NCBI RefSeq assembly: GCF_003208055.1
Contig: NZ_QJUE01000005.1
Span: 124,001 to 188,000 of the forward strand
Length of the DNA stretch: 64,000 bases
Direction: 5' to 3'
Origin: Prochlorococcus marinus XMU1408
Lineage (GTDB): Bacteria > Cyanobacteriota > Cyanobacteriia > PCC-6307 > Cyanobiaceae
Below are positions 56,057 to 64,000 of this stretch, in pieces. Below the pieces are notes generated by a model. It worked only from the letters and a program-made list of their open reading frames with translations. It did not search any database and was not told the origin of the DNA. The stretch's first letter is position 1. Each line of letters starts with the position of its first letter. A program made the position numbers and the translations under genes.

Positions 56057-58114
56057 TTGAGAAAAGTAAATGTTGGTTCAGCATGGCCTTTAGGTAGCTC
56101 AGTGACTCCTGATGGAGTTAATTTCTCCATAGCAGCTCCTCATGCATCAAACGTTGAATTACTAATCTTTCAAGATGAAAATGACGATCATCCAATAGAA
56201 ATCATTTCTTTAGATCAGAAAAACAGATCTGGAGATTATTGGCACGTTGAACTTGAAGGGCTATCCGAAGGGGCCTTATATGGATATAAAATATCAAATG
56301 ACAAGAGTAACCCTTTAATGGATAATCTTGTTTTAGATCCATGTGCCAGAGCAATTACAGGCTGGAGAAAATATAAAAGAAATCAAAAAAATAATCTCTC
56401 TACAGGTTATTGTCATTTCTTAAAAGGAGTAGTAACTAATAGAGACCAATTTGATTTTAAATCTCATCCAAGGCCTAAACATAAATGGAATAAAACGATT
56501 ATCTATGAATTACATGTTGGTGGGTTTACTAAAAATCCAGATTCAAATATTAGTGATAATAAAAAAGGTACTTTTGTCGGGTTAATTGAAAAGATTCCTT
56601 ATTTAAAAAATCTTGGAATAACAAGTATTGAATTACTTCCAATATTTGCTTTTGATTCTTCTGATGCTCCAGAAGGTTTAGAAAATTATTGGGGTTATAG
56701 CCCCATTAATTGGTTCACACCTCATCAAGGTTTTGTAGATGGGTACAACCCATTAGAAGCCCGTAAACAATTCAAACAATTTGTAGAAGTTTGCCACGAT
56801 AATGGACTTGAAGTGTTGATTGATGTTGTATACAATCACACAACAGAAGGTAATCAAGATGGTCCAATTATAAGTTGGAAAAATTTTGGTCCTAAAACTT
56901 TTTACCATCAAGATGAGGAAGAAAATTATCAAGATGTAACCGGATGCGGAAATACTATTGCTGCAAATCGTCCTTTAGTTAGAAAATTAATATTAGAATC
57001 ATTACACTGTTGGGCCGTAGAACTTGGAGTTGACGGATTTCGTTTTGACTTAGGTATTGCTTTAAGCAGAGGCGAAAATCTAATCCCTTTAGATGAACCT
57101 CCCCTATTTGAAGAAATTGAGATAGATCCTAAACTTAGTGATGTAAAGTTAATTAGCGAGCCCTGGGACTGCGGAGGTCTCTATAAATTAAGTAATTTCC
57201 CAGCAAGGAAATTCAGAACATGGAATGGTCATTTTAGAGATGATATTAGAAGATTTTGGAAGAGTGAGAAAGGTACAATTTGGCAACTTAAAGATAGATT
57301 AATAGGTAATAAATCACTTTATAATAATAATCTAGCGAACATATTTAGTATTAATTTCATCACTTCTCATGATGGATTCACCTTAAAGGATCTAGTAAGT
57401 TTTAACAAAAAACATAATCTTGCGAATGGGGAAAATAATAGAGATGGAGAGAATCATAATAATAGTTTTAATTACGGAGTTGAAGGACCTACTACTAATA
57501 AACAAATAAATAATTTGAGACAGCGACAACAAAGAAATCTTCTATCATCACTCCTTTTATCTCCTGGAATCCCAATGATGTTAATGGGTGATGAAGTAGG
57601 TAGAAGCCAAGGAGGTAATAACAACACATGGTGTCAAGACAACCCACTTGGATGGATGACTTGGGATCATCAAAATTGTGATCATGACTTAAAAGATTTT
57701 GTTATTAAGCTCATATCTCTTCGAAAACAACTATCAGAGTTTTTCAGTCCTTCTTTTGTACATATTGCTCACGAAGATAATTCAAAAGAAAAAACACCTG
57801 ATTTATGGATTCAATGGCATGGAATTAAAGTTAATAAACCTGACTGGGGAGAATGGTCTCATACTCTTGGTTATAGCATCAATAAAAAGGATGAAGGCTC
57901 GGCGATATGGCTTGGATTTAATGCTTACAAAGAAACAATGGTTTTTGAGTTACCAAAACCAACTTCTCCATGGAAAAAATATATTGATACCTCTTTGTTA
58001 AAAAATAAAAATGTCTCTAAAAAACCTTTAGCTAATCAATCAAATATAAGTATGGAAAGTTACAGTCTTGTACTTTTGGTCGCAAATGAGTATTCCAAAA
58101 AAATTAAGCTATGA
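56057..58114 (+). CDS. glgX: Glycogen debranching isoamylase-type enzyme
   Basis: A GH13 alpha-amylase-superfamily enzyme that cleaves alpha-1,6 branches of glycogen. Length 685. N-terminal CBM48-like domain (GSAWPLGSSVTPDGVNFSIA, residues 7-26), then IIYELHVGGFTKNPDSNI near 152, EVLIDVVYNHTTEGNQDGP near 253, the nucleophile Asp in VDGFRFDLGIAL near 329, the acid Glu in VKLISEPWDCGGLY near 362, and FITSHDGFTLKDL near 434 with the third acidic residue. The start is TTG at 56057. It converges with the tRNA-Gly gene. Confidence 0.93.
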   Translation: MRKVNVGSAWPLGSSVTPDGVNFSIAAPHASNVELLIFQDENDDHPIEIISLDQKNRSGDYWHVELEGLSEGALYGYKISNDKSNPLMDNLVLDPCARAITGWRKYKRNQKNNLSTGYCHFLKGVVTNRDQFDFKSHPRPKHKWNKTIIYELHVGGFTKNPDSNISDNKKGTFVGLIEKIPYLKNLGITSIELLPIFAFDSSDAPEGLENYWGYSPINWFTPHQGFVDGYNPLEARKQFKQFVEVCHDNGLEVLIDVVYNHTTEGNQDGPIISWKNFGPKTFYHQDEEENYQDVTGCGNTIAANRPLVRKLILESLHCWAVELGVDGFRFDLGIALSRGENLIPLDEPPLFEEIEIDPKLSDVKLISEPWDCGGLYKLSNFPARKFRTWNGHFRDDIRRFWKSEKGTIWQLKDRLIGNKSLYNNNLANIFSINFITSHDGFTLKDLVSFNKKHNLANGENNRDGENHNNSFNYGVEGPTTNKQINNLRQRQQRNLLSSLLLSPGIPMMLMGDEVGRSQGGNNNTWCQDNPLGWMTWDHQNCDHDLKDFVIKLISLRKQLSEFFSPSFVHIAHEDNSKEKTPDLWIQWHGIKVNKPDWGEWSHTLGYSINKKDEGSAIWLGFNAYKETMVFELPKPTSPWKKYIDTSLLKNKNVSKKPLANQSNISMESYSLVLLVANEYSKKIKL

Positions 58115-58126
58115 GAACAAAATTGA

Positions 58127-58197
<71 letters not shown>

Positions 58198-58285
58198 GCT
58201 AATAAAAGAATATGTCCAGAAAACTGGATTATTCCCATTTAGCCTACATACATTATTACCTTCCGCCCCCCTCTTCTCAAAAAGA

Positions 58286-59668
58286 TTGACGAATTCCAAT
58301 AGGCTGATTAAAAAAAACCGCATAAGGCTCATGTTGTCTTATGGGTTGGGGGATTCCGGAACAGGACTTGCGTCGGCTCAATTTGGCTTTTATCTTTTCC
58401 CTTTCTTTACATGTGCTGCTGGCTTACCTCCTTGGATAGCAAGCTCTATTTTGATGATAATAAAACTGTGGGATGCAATAAATGATCCTTTAATTGGTTG
58501 GATGAGTGACCATACCCAATCCAGATGGGGGCCAAGACTACCTTGGATGATTGGGGCCTCACTTCCTTTAGGTATTTTTTTAGCCGCAATGTGGTGGATT
58601 CCAAGTGATTACACAATTAAAGAAAAAACTGCTTACTACATTTGTACATCAATTCTTTTCATGACAGCTTATACATCTGTCAATCTTCCATATGGTGCAT
58701 TGTCAACAGAACTTAGTGAAGATGAGAATGTTAGAACCAGACTGAATGCTGCAAGATTTACTGGATCAATACTAGCTTCCTTATCAGGACTAATTGTAGG
58801 GGCAATATATTTAACAAAAGGAGATGAAGGTTACTTAACAATGGGGCGAATATCTGGCACTATTGTTACGCTGATTACTTTACTTTCTACCTGGGGGTTA
58901 GCTCCATTTGCAAAGGTTGCGAGGAAGCCAATCAATAAAGTACAGCCAATCAAAAGTCAATTTAATCGTATTCTAAATAATAAAATATTTATAAAAGTTA
59001 TTTATCTTTATTTACTTCTATGGTGTGGTCTTCAATTAATGCAAACAGTTTCATTAATATATCTTCAGCAAGTCATGAATGTTCCAAGAGGAATATCGTT
59101 TTGGATTATAATTCCTTTTCAAATAAGTGCCCTATTAGGGCTACAAGTTTGGAGCTTTTATTCTAATAAATATGGAAGAATTAAAGCCTTGAAAAGAGGT
59201 GGGATAATATGGATTAGTGGTTGCTTAATTGCAATGTTATTACCTCCATTATCAAATAATTTTGCAATTAATAGTTTAAATATAGACCTCATAAAAATGT
59301 TAGTTTTATTTATAACTATCTTATTTGTTGGTTTTGGTGCATCAACTGCATATCTAATACCTTGGTCTTTATTACCAGATGCTATTGATCATGATCCAGA
59401 AAAAGCGGCTGGAATCTATACAGCCTGGATGGTTTTATGCCAAAAATTAGGGATTGCTTTAAGCGTAGGATTATTCGGATATCTTTTAACTTTTGCTGGA
59501 TTTAAAGAAGGCGCCTGTCAGGAAATTATTAATATTACTCAGCCAGATTCTGCATTAATAACTGTAAGAATTTGCATGGGTTTAATACCCTCAATCCTTG
59601 TATATTGGGGACTATTGATTATGAGAGACTGGAAAGATAGAGAAGAAACTCAACAAATAAAGGTTTGA
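58286..59668 (+). CDS. MFS sugar:cation symporter (GPH/MelB-like)
   Basis: A 12-span transporter of 460 residues in the MFS_2/GPH group. The signature region LWDAINDPLIGWMSDHTQSR near 52-71 (Asn-Asp-Pro and the loop 2-3 motif) and the middle loop between helices 6 and 7 (RKPINKVQPIKSQFN) fit. MelB relatives import sugars with Na+ or H+; the substrate here cannot be told. The start is TTG at 58286, with ATG 58334 as alternative. Its neighbour glgX suggests, but does not prove, a sugar role. Confidence 0.85.
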   Translation: MTNSNRLIKKNRIRLMLSYGLGDSGTGLASAQFGFYLFPFFTCAAGLPPWIASSILMIIKLWDAINDPLIGWMSDHTQSRWGPRLPWMIGASLPLGIFLAAMWWIPSDYTIKEKTAYYICTSILFMTAYTSVNLPYGALSTELSEDENVRTRLNAARFTGSILASLSGLIVGAIYLTKGDEGYLTMGRISGTIVTLITLLSTWGLAPFAKVARKPINKVQPIKSQFNRILNNKIFIKVIYLYLLLWCGLQLMQTVSLIYLQQVMNVPRGISFWIIIPFQISALLGLQVWSFYSNKYGRIKALKRGGIIWISGCLIAMLLPPLSNNFAINSLNIDLIKMLVLFITILFVGFGASTAYLIPWSLLPDAIDHDPEKAAGIYTAWMVLCQKLGIALSVGLFGYLLTFAGFKEGACQEIINITQPDSALITVRICMGLIPSILVYWGLLIMRDWKDREETQQIKV

Positions 59669-59671
59669 TTT

Positions 59672-60418
59672 ATGAATTCACCTAGATGGGTAAAAAGATT
59701 TGGAGCGAGTCTTTTAATAGGGGGACAAGCTATCACTTCAACAGTTAGAGGGCGAATAAACAAATCAGACTTGTTCGATCAACTAATGGAGGCAGGTCCA
59801 GGAAGTTTTTTAATAGTTTTAATTACAGGCATTGCGGCTGGAACAGTGTTTAACATTCAAGTTGCAGCAGAATTAAGTAAACAAGGCTTAGGTTCTGAAG
59901 TTGGCGGTCTTTTAGCAATTGGAATGGCTAGAGAGATAGCGCCATTACTTACTGCAACTCTTCTTACTGGCAAAGTTGCCACTGCTTATGCCGCTCAAAT
60001 AGGCACGATGAAAGTTACCGAGCAGATTGATGCCATCACAATGCTACAAACCGATCCGGTCGAATATTTAGTTGTTCCAAGAATTTGTGCAATGGTTTTA
60101 ATGGCACCTATCCAATGCTTATTCTTTTTTACTGTTGCCTTATATAGCGGTCAAATCAGTAGCACTATTCTCTATCAAATTCCACCAAGCATCTTTTGGA
60201 ATTCAGTACGAGAATGGCTGATAACATCTGATCTGCCATATATGCTTGTGAAAGCATTAGTATTTGGCCTCTTGATCGCAATTATTGCTTGTGGATGGGG
60301 TCTAACTACTAGAGGTGGACCCAAAGAAGTAGGATCCAGTACTACTGGGGCAGTAGTAATGACTTTAATAACAGTTTCTTTAGTAGATGTTTTACTCACC
60401 CAAGTTCTTTTTGGTTAA
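59672..60418 (+). CDS. MlaE-type ABC permease
   Basis: A 248-residue permease of the MlaE/Ttg2B family, the membrane subunit of lipid-trafficking ABC systems. Signature regions: LITGIAAGTVFNIQVAAELS near 51, GLLAIGMAREIAPLLTATLL near 78-97 and VATAYAAQIGTMKVTEQIDA near 102-121; further hydrophobic segments end at residue 245. It starts 3 bases after the MFS gene stop, and ends 5 bases before DUF3119. The MlaF and MlaD subunits are not in this window. Confidence 0.9.
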   Translation: MNSPRWVKRFGASLLIGGQAITSTVRGRINKSDLFDQLMEAGPGSFLIVLITGIAAGTVFNIQVAAELSKQGLGSEVGGLLAIGMAREIAPLLTATLLTGKVATAYAAQIGTMKVTEQIDAITMLQTDPVEYLVVPRICAMVLMAPIQCLFFFTVALYSGQISSTILYQIPPSIFWNSVREWLITSDLPYMLVKALVFGLLIAIIACGWGLTTRGGPKEVGSSTTGAVVMTLITVSLVDVLLTQVLFG

Positions 60419-60423
60419 AAACA

Positions 60424-60852
60424 ATGACTTCTCAAAATCCTAATGATGAAAATAGTGTGATTTTGTCGCCTTCGTATCGTTTACCCATCTTAATAATTTT
60501 AATAGGCTTATTATTTTTAATATCACCCTTCCATCCTTGGCCATCAATCTTAATTAGCAGTTTTGGTTTTTTTCTATTACTACAATCTTTTACATTAAAA
60601 TTGAAATTTACTAATGACGATTTAATAGTCATGCAATTGGGTAAAGAATTACGAAGATTTCCTTTTAAGAATTGGATAGCATGGAGAATTCTATTGCCTC
60701 AATTACCAGGTTTTCTTTACTTTAGAGAAGAAGCAAGCCCTCATCTATTGCCTATACTTTTTGATGTCAACTCATTAGAAGAACAGTTAAGGTTAAGAGT
60801 TAAAGATTTAGAAATAGAAAAAGCAGTAGAATCATCAAAATCTAAAACTTAA
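60424..60852 (+). CDS. DUF3119 family membrane protein
   Basis: A 142-residue protein with two N-terminal hydrophobic segments (LPILIILIGLLFLISPFHPW near 20-39; ILISSFGFFLLLQSFTLKL near 42-60) and a soluble C-terminal domain with GKELRRFPFKNWIAWRILLP near 73-92. The family, as I recall, is DUF3119 of cyanobacteria and plastids, function unknown. It is embedded in the unit mlaE, DUF3119, DUF3086, plsY. Confidence 0.75.
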   Translation: MTSQNPNDENSVILSPSYRLPILIILIGLLFLISPFHPWPSILISSFGFFLLLQSFTLKLKFTNDDLIVMQLGKELRRFPFKNWIAWRILLPQLPGFLYFREEASPHLLPILFDVNSLEEQLRLRVKDLEIEKAVESSKSKT

Positions 60853-60866
60853 TTGAAGTTTGAAAT

Positions 60867-61895
60867 ATGGAATCTGAAGAAACTCTATCTCTAGAAAAAC
60901 AAAATTCACAAAAGAATATTTCTTTGGAAAATTCTTCACCAGAAAAAATTCCACCTGTAATGCCTAATGAAAAACAAACTAAATCACCAACTATAAATAT
61001 TCCAGAAAACAATCAAAAACCTTCTAATGAACAGACAAATTCCCTCATTAATCTTGCTCTTAAAGATCTTCAGCTTTCACGTGAGAAATTAGAAAAAGAA
61101 TTGGAAGAACTTTCTAAAAAGAAAGAACAAATTGAAATAGAGCTTAAGAGCTCTTTTTCTGGACAATCTGATTCAATTGCTCGAAAGGTTAAGGGTTTCC
61201 AGGAATATTTAACTGGAGCCTTGCAAGACCTAGCTCAATCTGCGGAGCAACTAGAGCTTGTTGTACCACCAGTAATAGTTAAGCCATCTCCTCTTGACGA
61301 AACTAAAAGAACAGAGTCTTCCAAAGAGCAAGAGTATGTACCGGCAGTTTCTGATACTTTCAAACCTGATGAGAATTTAATAAGAAGGTGTTTTAATCAA
61401 TTTCTTGAACAACCCGATTTCTATGCAGAGCCATGGAAACTCAGAAGAAGTCTTGAATCTAATGATATCGAAATGCTTGAAGATTGGTTCTTCAGTATGG
61501 GAGGTAGAGGTGCTCAACCAAGTAGAGGTAATAGATCAAAAAACGCTTTAATTGCAGCAAGTATAATTGCGATATTAGGCGAGATATATGGCGATCAATT
61601 TCAGACTTTAGTTTTAGCTAGTCAGCCAGAGCGTCTTGGGGAGTGGAGAAGATGTCTCCAGGATGCCTTAGGCCTTAACCGGGAGGATTTTGGACCTAAC
61701 AGCGGGATAGTACTTTTCGAAAGATCTGATGGACTAGTTGAGAGAGCAGATCGTTTAGAAGAAAGAGGAGAGTTGCCTTTTATAATCATTGATGCCGCTG
61801 AAATAAATGTAGAAATTCCAATTCTTCAATTTCCCATATGGCTTGCTTTTGCAGGGAGTCCCAATGAGATTTTTGAAGAAGATGAATTACTATAA
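60867..61895 (+). CDS. DUF3086 family protein
   Basis: A 342-residue soluble protein. Residues 1-60 are low-complexity and Asn/Glu/Lys-rich, 65-105 form a coiled coil (LKDLQLSREKLEKELEELSK), and the C-terminal 170 residues are the conserved DUF3086 domain (FLEQPDFYAEPWKLRRSLES, GGRGAQPSRGNRSKNALIAA, GEWRRCLQDALGLNREDFGP). Function unknown. It has no membrane segment. It lies 14 bases after DUF3119 and 17 bases before plsY. Confidence 0.85.
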   Translation: MESEETLSLEKQNSQKNISLENSSPEKIPPVMPNEKQTKSPTINIPENNQKPSNEQTNSLINLALKDLQLSREKLEKELEELSKKKEQIEIELKSSFSGQSDSIARKVKGFQEYLTGALQDLAQSAEQLELVVPPVIVKPSPLDETKRTESSKEQEYVPAVSDTFKPDENLIRRCFNQFLEQPDFYAEPWKLRRSLESNDIEMLEDWFFSMGGRGAQPSRGNRSKNALIAASIIAILGEIYGDQFQTLVLASQPERLGEWRRCLQDALGLNREDFGPNSGIVLFERSDGLVERADRLEERGELPFIIIDAAEINVEIPILQFPIWLAFAGSPNEIFEEDELL

Positions 61896-61912
61896 AAATT
61901 GCAATTGATTTT

Positions 61913-62512
61913 ATGTTGAATTTATTATTTCTATTAATAGGATATTTATTTGGATCTTTTCCTAGCGGTTATTTAGCAGGAAAATTTATTAAAGGAATTG
62001 ATATTCGAACATTAGGATCTGGATCTACAGGAGCAACAAATGTATTAAGGCATATTGGAAAACGTGCAGCAATAGCGGTATTTCTAATAGACGTTTTCAA
62101 AGGATTTCTTTCTATTTTTTTAGCAAAATTTTTCCTCCTAAATGATTCATGGCAAATAGCTATAGGGCTATCAACTTTAATTGGTCACATTTGGCCTATT
62201 TGGCTCAATTGGAAGGGTGGTAAAGCCGTAGCGACAGGTTTAGGAATTTTTCTTGGAATTTCATGGCAAGTTGGACTTGCAACTTTAGGTGTCTTTATAT
62301 TAATGATTACTTTTTTTAGAATAGTTTCATTAGCAAGTGTTAGTGCATCTTTAGCTCTACCTCTAATTATGTTTATAAGCTTTAAAAATACAAGTATATC
62401 TCTTCCATTTTTAGTAATTTCATTATTAGCTATGACTTTAGTAATTTGGAGACATAGAGAAAATATAATTAGACTAATTAAAGGTCAAGAGCCAAAAATC
62501 GGACAAAGATAA
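61913..62512 (+). CDS. plsY: Glycerol-3-phosphate acyltransferase PlsY
   Basis: PlsY acylates glycerol-3-phosphate from acyl-phosphate, the first step of phospholipid synthesis. The 199-residue membrane protein shows YLFGSFPSGYLAGKFIKGID near 11-30, TLGSGSTGATNVLRHIGKR near 33-51, and GHIWPIWLNWKGGKAVATGL near 97-116, which form the three catalytic motifs. Ends with an Arg/Lys-rich tail. It is the last gene of the plus-strand unit and converges with pyrF, stops 4 bases apart. Confidence 0.95.
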   Translation: MLNLLFLLIGYLFGSFPSGYLAGKFIKGIDIRTLGSGSTGATNVLRHIGKRAAIAVFLIDVFKGFLSIFLAKFFLLNDSWQIAIGLSTLIGHIWPIWLNWKGGKAVATGLGIFLGISWQVGLATLGVFILMITFFRIVSLASVSASLALPLIMFISFKNTSISLPFLVISLLAMTLVIWRHRENIIRLIKGQEPKIGQR

Positions 62513-62516
62513 AAAT

Positions 62517-63242
62517 TCAAACAATAACTTTTTCGCAAAAACTTTTGAACATATAAGCTGGATCATGTGATTGAGTAATTGCTCTACCTATCACCAATCG
62601 TGATGCTCCCATCTTAATAGCTTCAGAGGCATCAGACACCCTTGATTGATCGTTAAAATCTGAGCCTAATGCTCGAATCCCAGGAGTTACCAACTCAAAA
62701 GTTTCAGGGCAAATTTTTCGTAGAGATTGAACTTCTCTTGGGCTGCAAACACATCCCCCTAATCCAGAATTCAATGCAATCTCTGACAGATGCCTCACAC
62801 GTTGATTTATTGAGTGATCAATCAATAGATCACTAATAAAACTTTCTTGAGTCCAACTAGTTAAAATTGTTATTCCCAAAAGTGTGGGTGGCGTTAAATT
62901 AACTTTTGCAGCACCTTCATTTGCAGCTTCATTAGCCATCTTTAAAGCCTTAGTGCCTGCGCAAGTATGCAAAGAAATTAATTGAGCGCCAGTTTGTGCT
63001 GCTGCAAAACATGCCCTTTCAACTGTTGTAGGAATATCATGAAATTTAAGATCTAAAAATATTTTTTTCCCCTTATCCCTTAATATTGACAAGACATCTG
63101 GTCCTTCACTAACAAACAACTCGAGTCCAACTTTAACCCACATAATTTCAGGAATTTTTTCCAGTAGATTGAGAACATTATTCTTGTTCATTCCATCTAA
63201 AGCAACAATTATTTTTTCACTTGGGTTTTCAAGATTTTTCAT
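62517..63242 (-). CDS. pyrF: Orotidine 5'-phosphate decarboxylase
   Basis: PyrF decarboxylates OMP to UMP. Length 241. The catalytic segment FLDLKFHDIPTTVERACFAA near 59-78 carries the Lys-Asp pair, VALDGMNKNNVLNLLEKI begins the barrel, and LVTPGIRALGSDFNDQSRV and GASRLVIGRAITQSHDP near the end complete the site. It lies 9 bases after tyrS, on the same strand. Confidence 0.96.
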   Translation of the reverse strand: MKNLENPSEKIIVALDGMNKNNVLNLLEKIPEIMWVKVGLELFVSEGPDVLSILRDKGKKIFLDLKFHDIPTTVERACFAAAQTGAQLISLHTCAGTKALKMANEAANEGAAKVNLTPPTLLGITILTSWTQESFISDLLIDHSINQRVRHLSEIALNSGLGGCVCSPREVQSLRKICPETFELVTPGIRALGSDFNDQSRVSDASEAIKMGASRLVIGRAITQSHDPAYMFKSFCEKVIV

Positions 63243-63251
63243 AGGAATCTA

Positions 63252-64000
63252 TCAATTTGAAACACGAAGAAATTTTTTCTTTCCTACTTGCAATATTTTT
63301 CCTATGAGATCATCTGGTGTATCAAACTGTAAATTAGGATCCAAAATTTTTTCCCCATCAATTCTTACTCCTCCTCCAAGAATTTGTCTTCTTGCTTCAC
63401 TGCTACTTGAACACATTTCCATCTTACTAAATAAATAAAATGCTTTAGCTGGAAAATTTACATTAGAAATTGAAGCTTCTGGTATTTCCTCAAGAGAATC
63501 TTGAGTACCTAAAACTAAGTTTTCAGAATTAAATTGAGCTTTTTTTGCAGCTTCAATTCCTTTAAAATTAGATGTTATTTTTAAAGCCATGAATTTTTGA
63601 ACCTCTCTTGGATTTGAACTTAACTCTTTTAAGTTTTCATTAGTTAGTAAATTTAAATAACTAAAAACTAAATTATCTGGAACCTTTTCTAATTTTGAAT
63701 ACATAGATAATGAGTCTTCATTTATTCCTACAATATTGTCTAAGCTTTTACTCATTTTTTGTGTCCCATCTAAGCCAACTAAAATAGGTAATAGCATTCC
63801 AAATTGAGGTTTCTGCCCAAAAGCTCTTTGAAGATCTCGTCCCATAGCAATATTAAATTTTTGATCTGTACCACCAATTTCCAAATCAGAATTTATTGCA
63901 ACTGAATCATATCCTTGAAGAAGTGGATAAAGAAATTCATGCAGAGATATAGGAGTGCCAGATTTATATCGATTACTAAAATCTTCTTTAGCCAGCATTT
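63252..64000 (-). CDS. tyrS: Tyrosine-tRNA ligase, C-terminal part (gene runs off the window)
   Basis: Only the end of tyrS is present; the N-terminal part with the HIGH motif lies past 64000. Visible are the nucleotide-binding segment [20 protein letters not shown] near residue 41-60 of the visible part, the KMSKS loop in [20 protein letters not shown], and the C-terminal S4 RNA-binding domain with [20 protein letters not shown]. An internal Met at 63998 is not the true start. Confidence 0.93.
   Translation of the reverse strand, partial: MLAKEDFSNRYKSGTPISLHEFLYPLLQGYDSVAINSDLEIGGTDQKFNIAMGRDLQRAFGQKPQFGMLLPILVGLDGTQKMSKSLDNIVGINEDSLSMYSKLEKVPDNLVFSYLNLLTNENLKELSSNPREVQKFMALKITSNFKGIEAAKKAQFNSENLVLGTQDSLEEIPEASISNVNFPAKAFYLFSKMEMCSSSSEARRQILGGGVRIDGEKILDPNLQFDTPDDLIGKILQVGKKKFLRVSN

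Noticed and set aside
57699-58001. ORF in another frame of glgX
   Set aside because: It is inside the conserved C-terminal part of glgX.

Overview
The window looks like chromosomal DNA of a marine picocyanobacterium, most probably a low-light-adapted Prochlorococcus. The base composition is strongly AT-rich by eye and genes are packed with very short gaps. Cyanobacterial signatures include an Ftn2/ARC6-type division protein, a ClpR/ClpP pair, a high-light-inducible (Hli) protein, a nickel superoxide dismutase with its maturation peptidase, DUF3086/DUF3119/DUF1517/DUF3611 proteins and aerobic-style CobL/CobD cobalamin genes. No rRNA, transposase, phage gene or CRISPR array was seen. The species assignment is an inference from gene content; I could not run a similarity search.

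Layout. 0-9.5 kb: two hypotheticals, cobL, nadK, pheS, surE, a DUF3611 membrane protein, ribF, a 30-residue membrane peptide, thiE-thiS, a DUF1517 protein and two small genes. 9.5-23 kb (mostly minus strand): larB, a TIGR03792-like protein, a fused trmD-ispF, era, a hypothetical, a BI-1 membrane protein, phoH, rpsP, ffh, ftn2, pdhA (+), a sigma-70 factor and the NAD(P)HX repair enzyme. 23-37.5 kb: mnmA, lnt, an FKBP isomerase, sodN-sodX, trpC, lpdA, a SpoU methyltransferase, murA, tRNA-Leu, argD, folC, and an overlapping FAD-oxidase/cytosine-deaminase-like pair. 37.6-45 kb: tRNA-His, miaB, ddl, a small membrane protein, ftsQ, ftsZ, SRP RNA on the opposite strand, panB and hemW. 45-52 kb: a membrane PIN-TRAM protein, clpR, clpP, ilvC, cobD and two glycosyltransferases. 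51.9-55 kb: an accessory-looking run of tiny, mostly membrane or secreted proteins around an Hli protein and a stand-alone protein resembling the N-terminal part of NdhF, then HU. 56-64 kb: glgX, tRNA-Gly, an MFS symporter, an MlaE permease, DUF3119, DUF3086, plsY, pyrF and the 3' part of tyrS.

How the genes fit together. Most of the window is housekeeping: cofactors (cobalamin, riboflavin, thiamine, pantothenate, NADPHX repair), translation and protein targeting (pheS, rpsP, ffh plus SRP RNA, era, trmD, mnmA, miaB, tyrS), and envelope/division (murA, ddl, ftsQ, ftsZ, ftn2, lnt, plsY). The most surprising object is a perfect 50-bp palindrome with no spacer inside the PIN-TRAM coding sequence at 45333-45382. 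Other points worth attention are the trmD-ispF fusion, the stand-alone NdhF-like fragment, the lack of a normal start codon for cobD, the ThiS C-terminal tail and several unannotated-size small ORFs.
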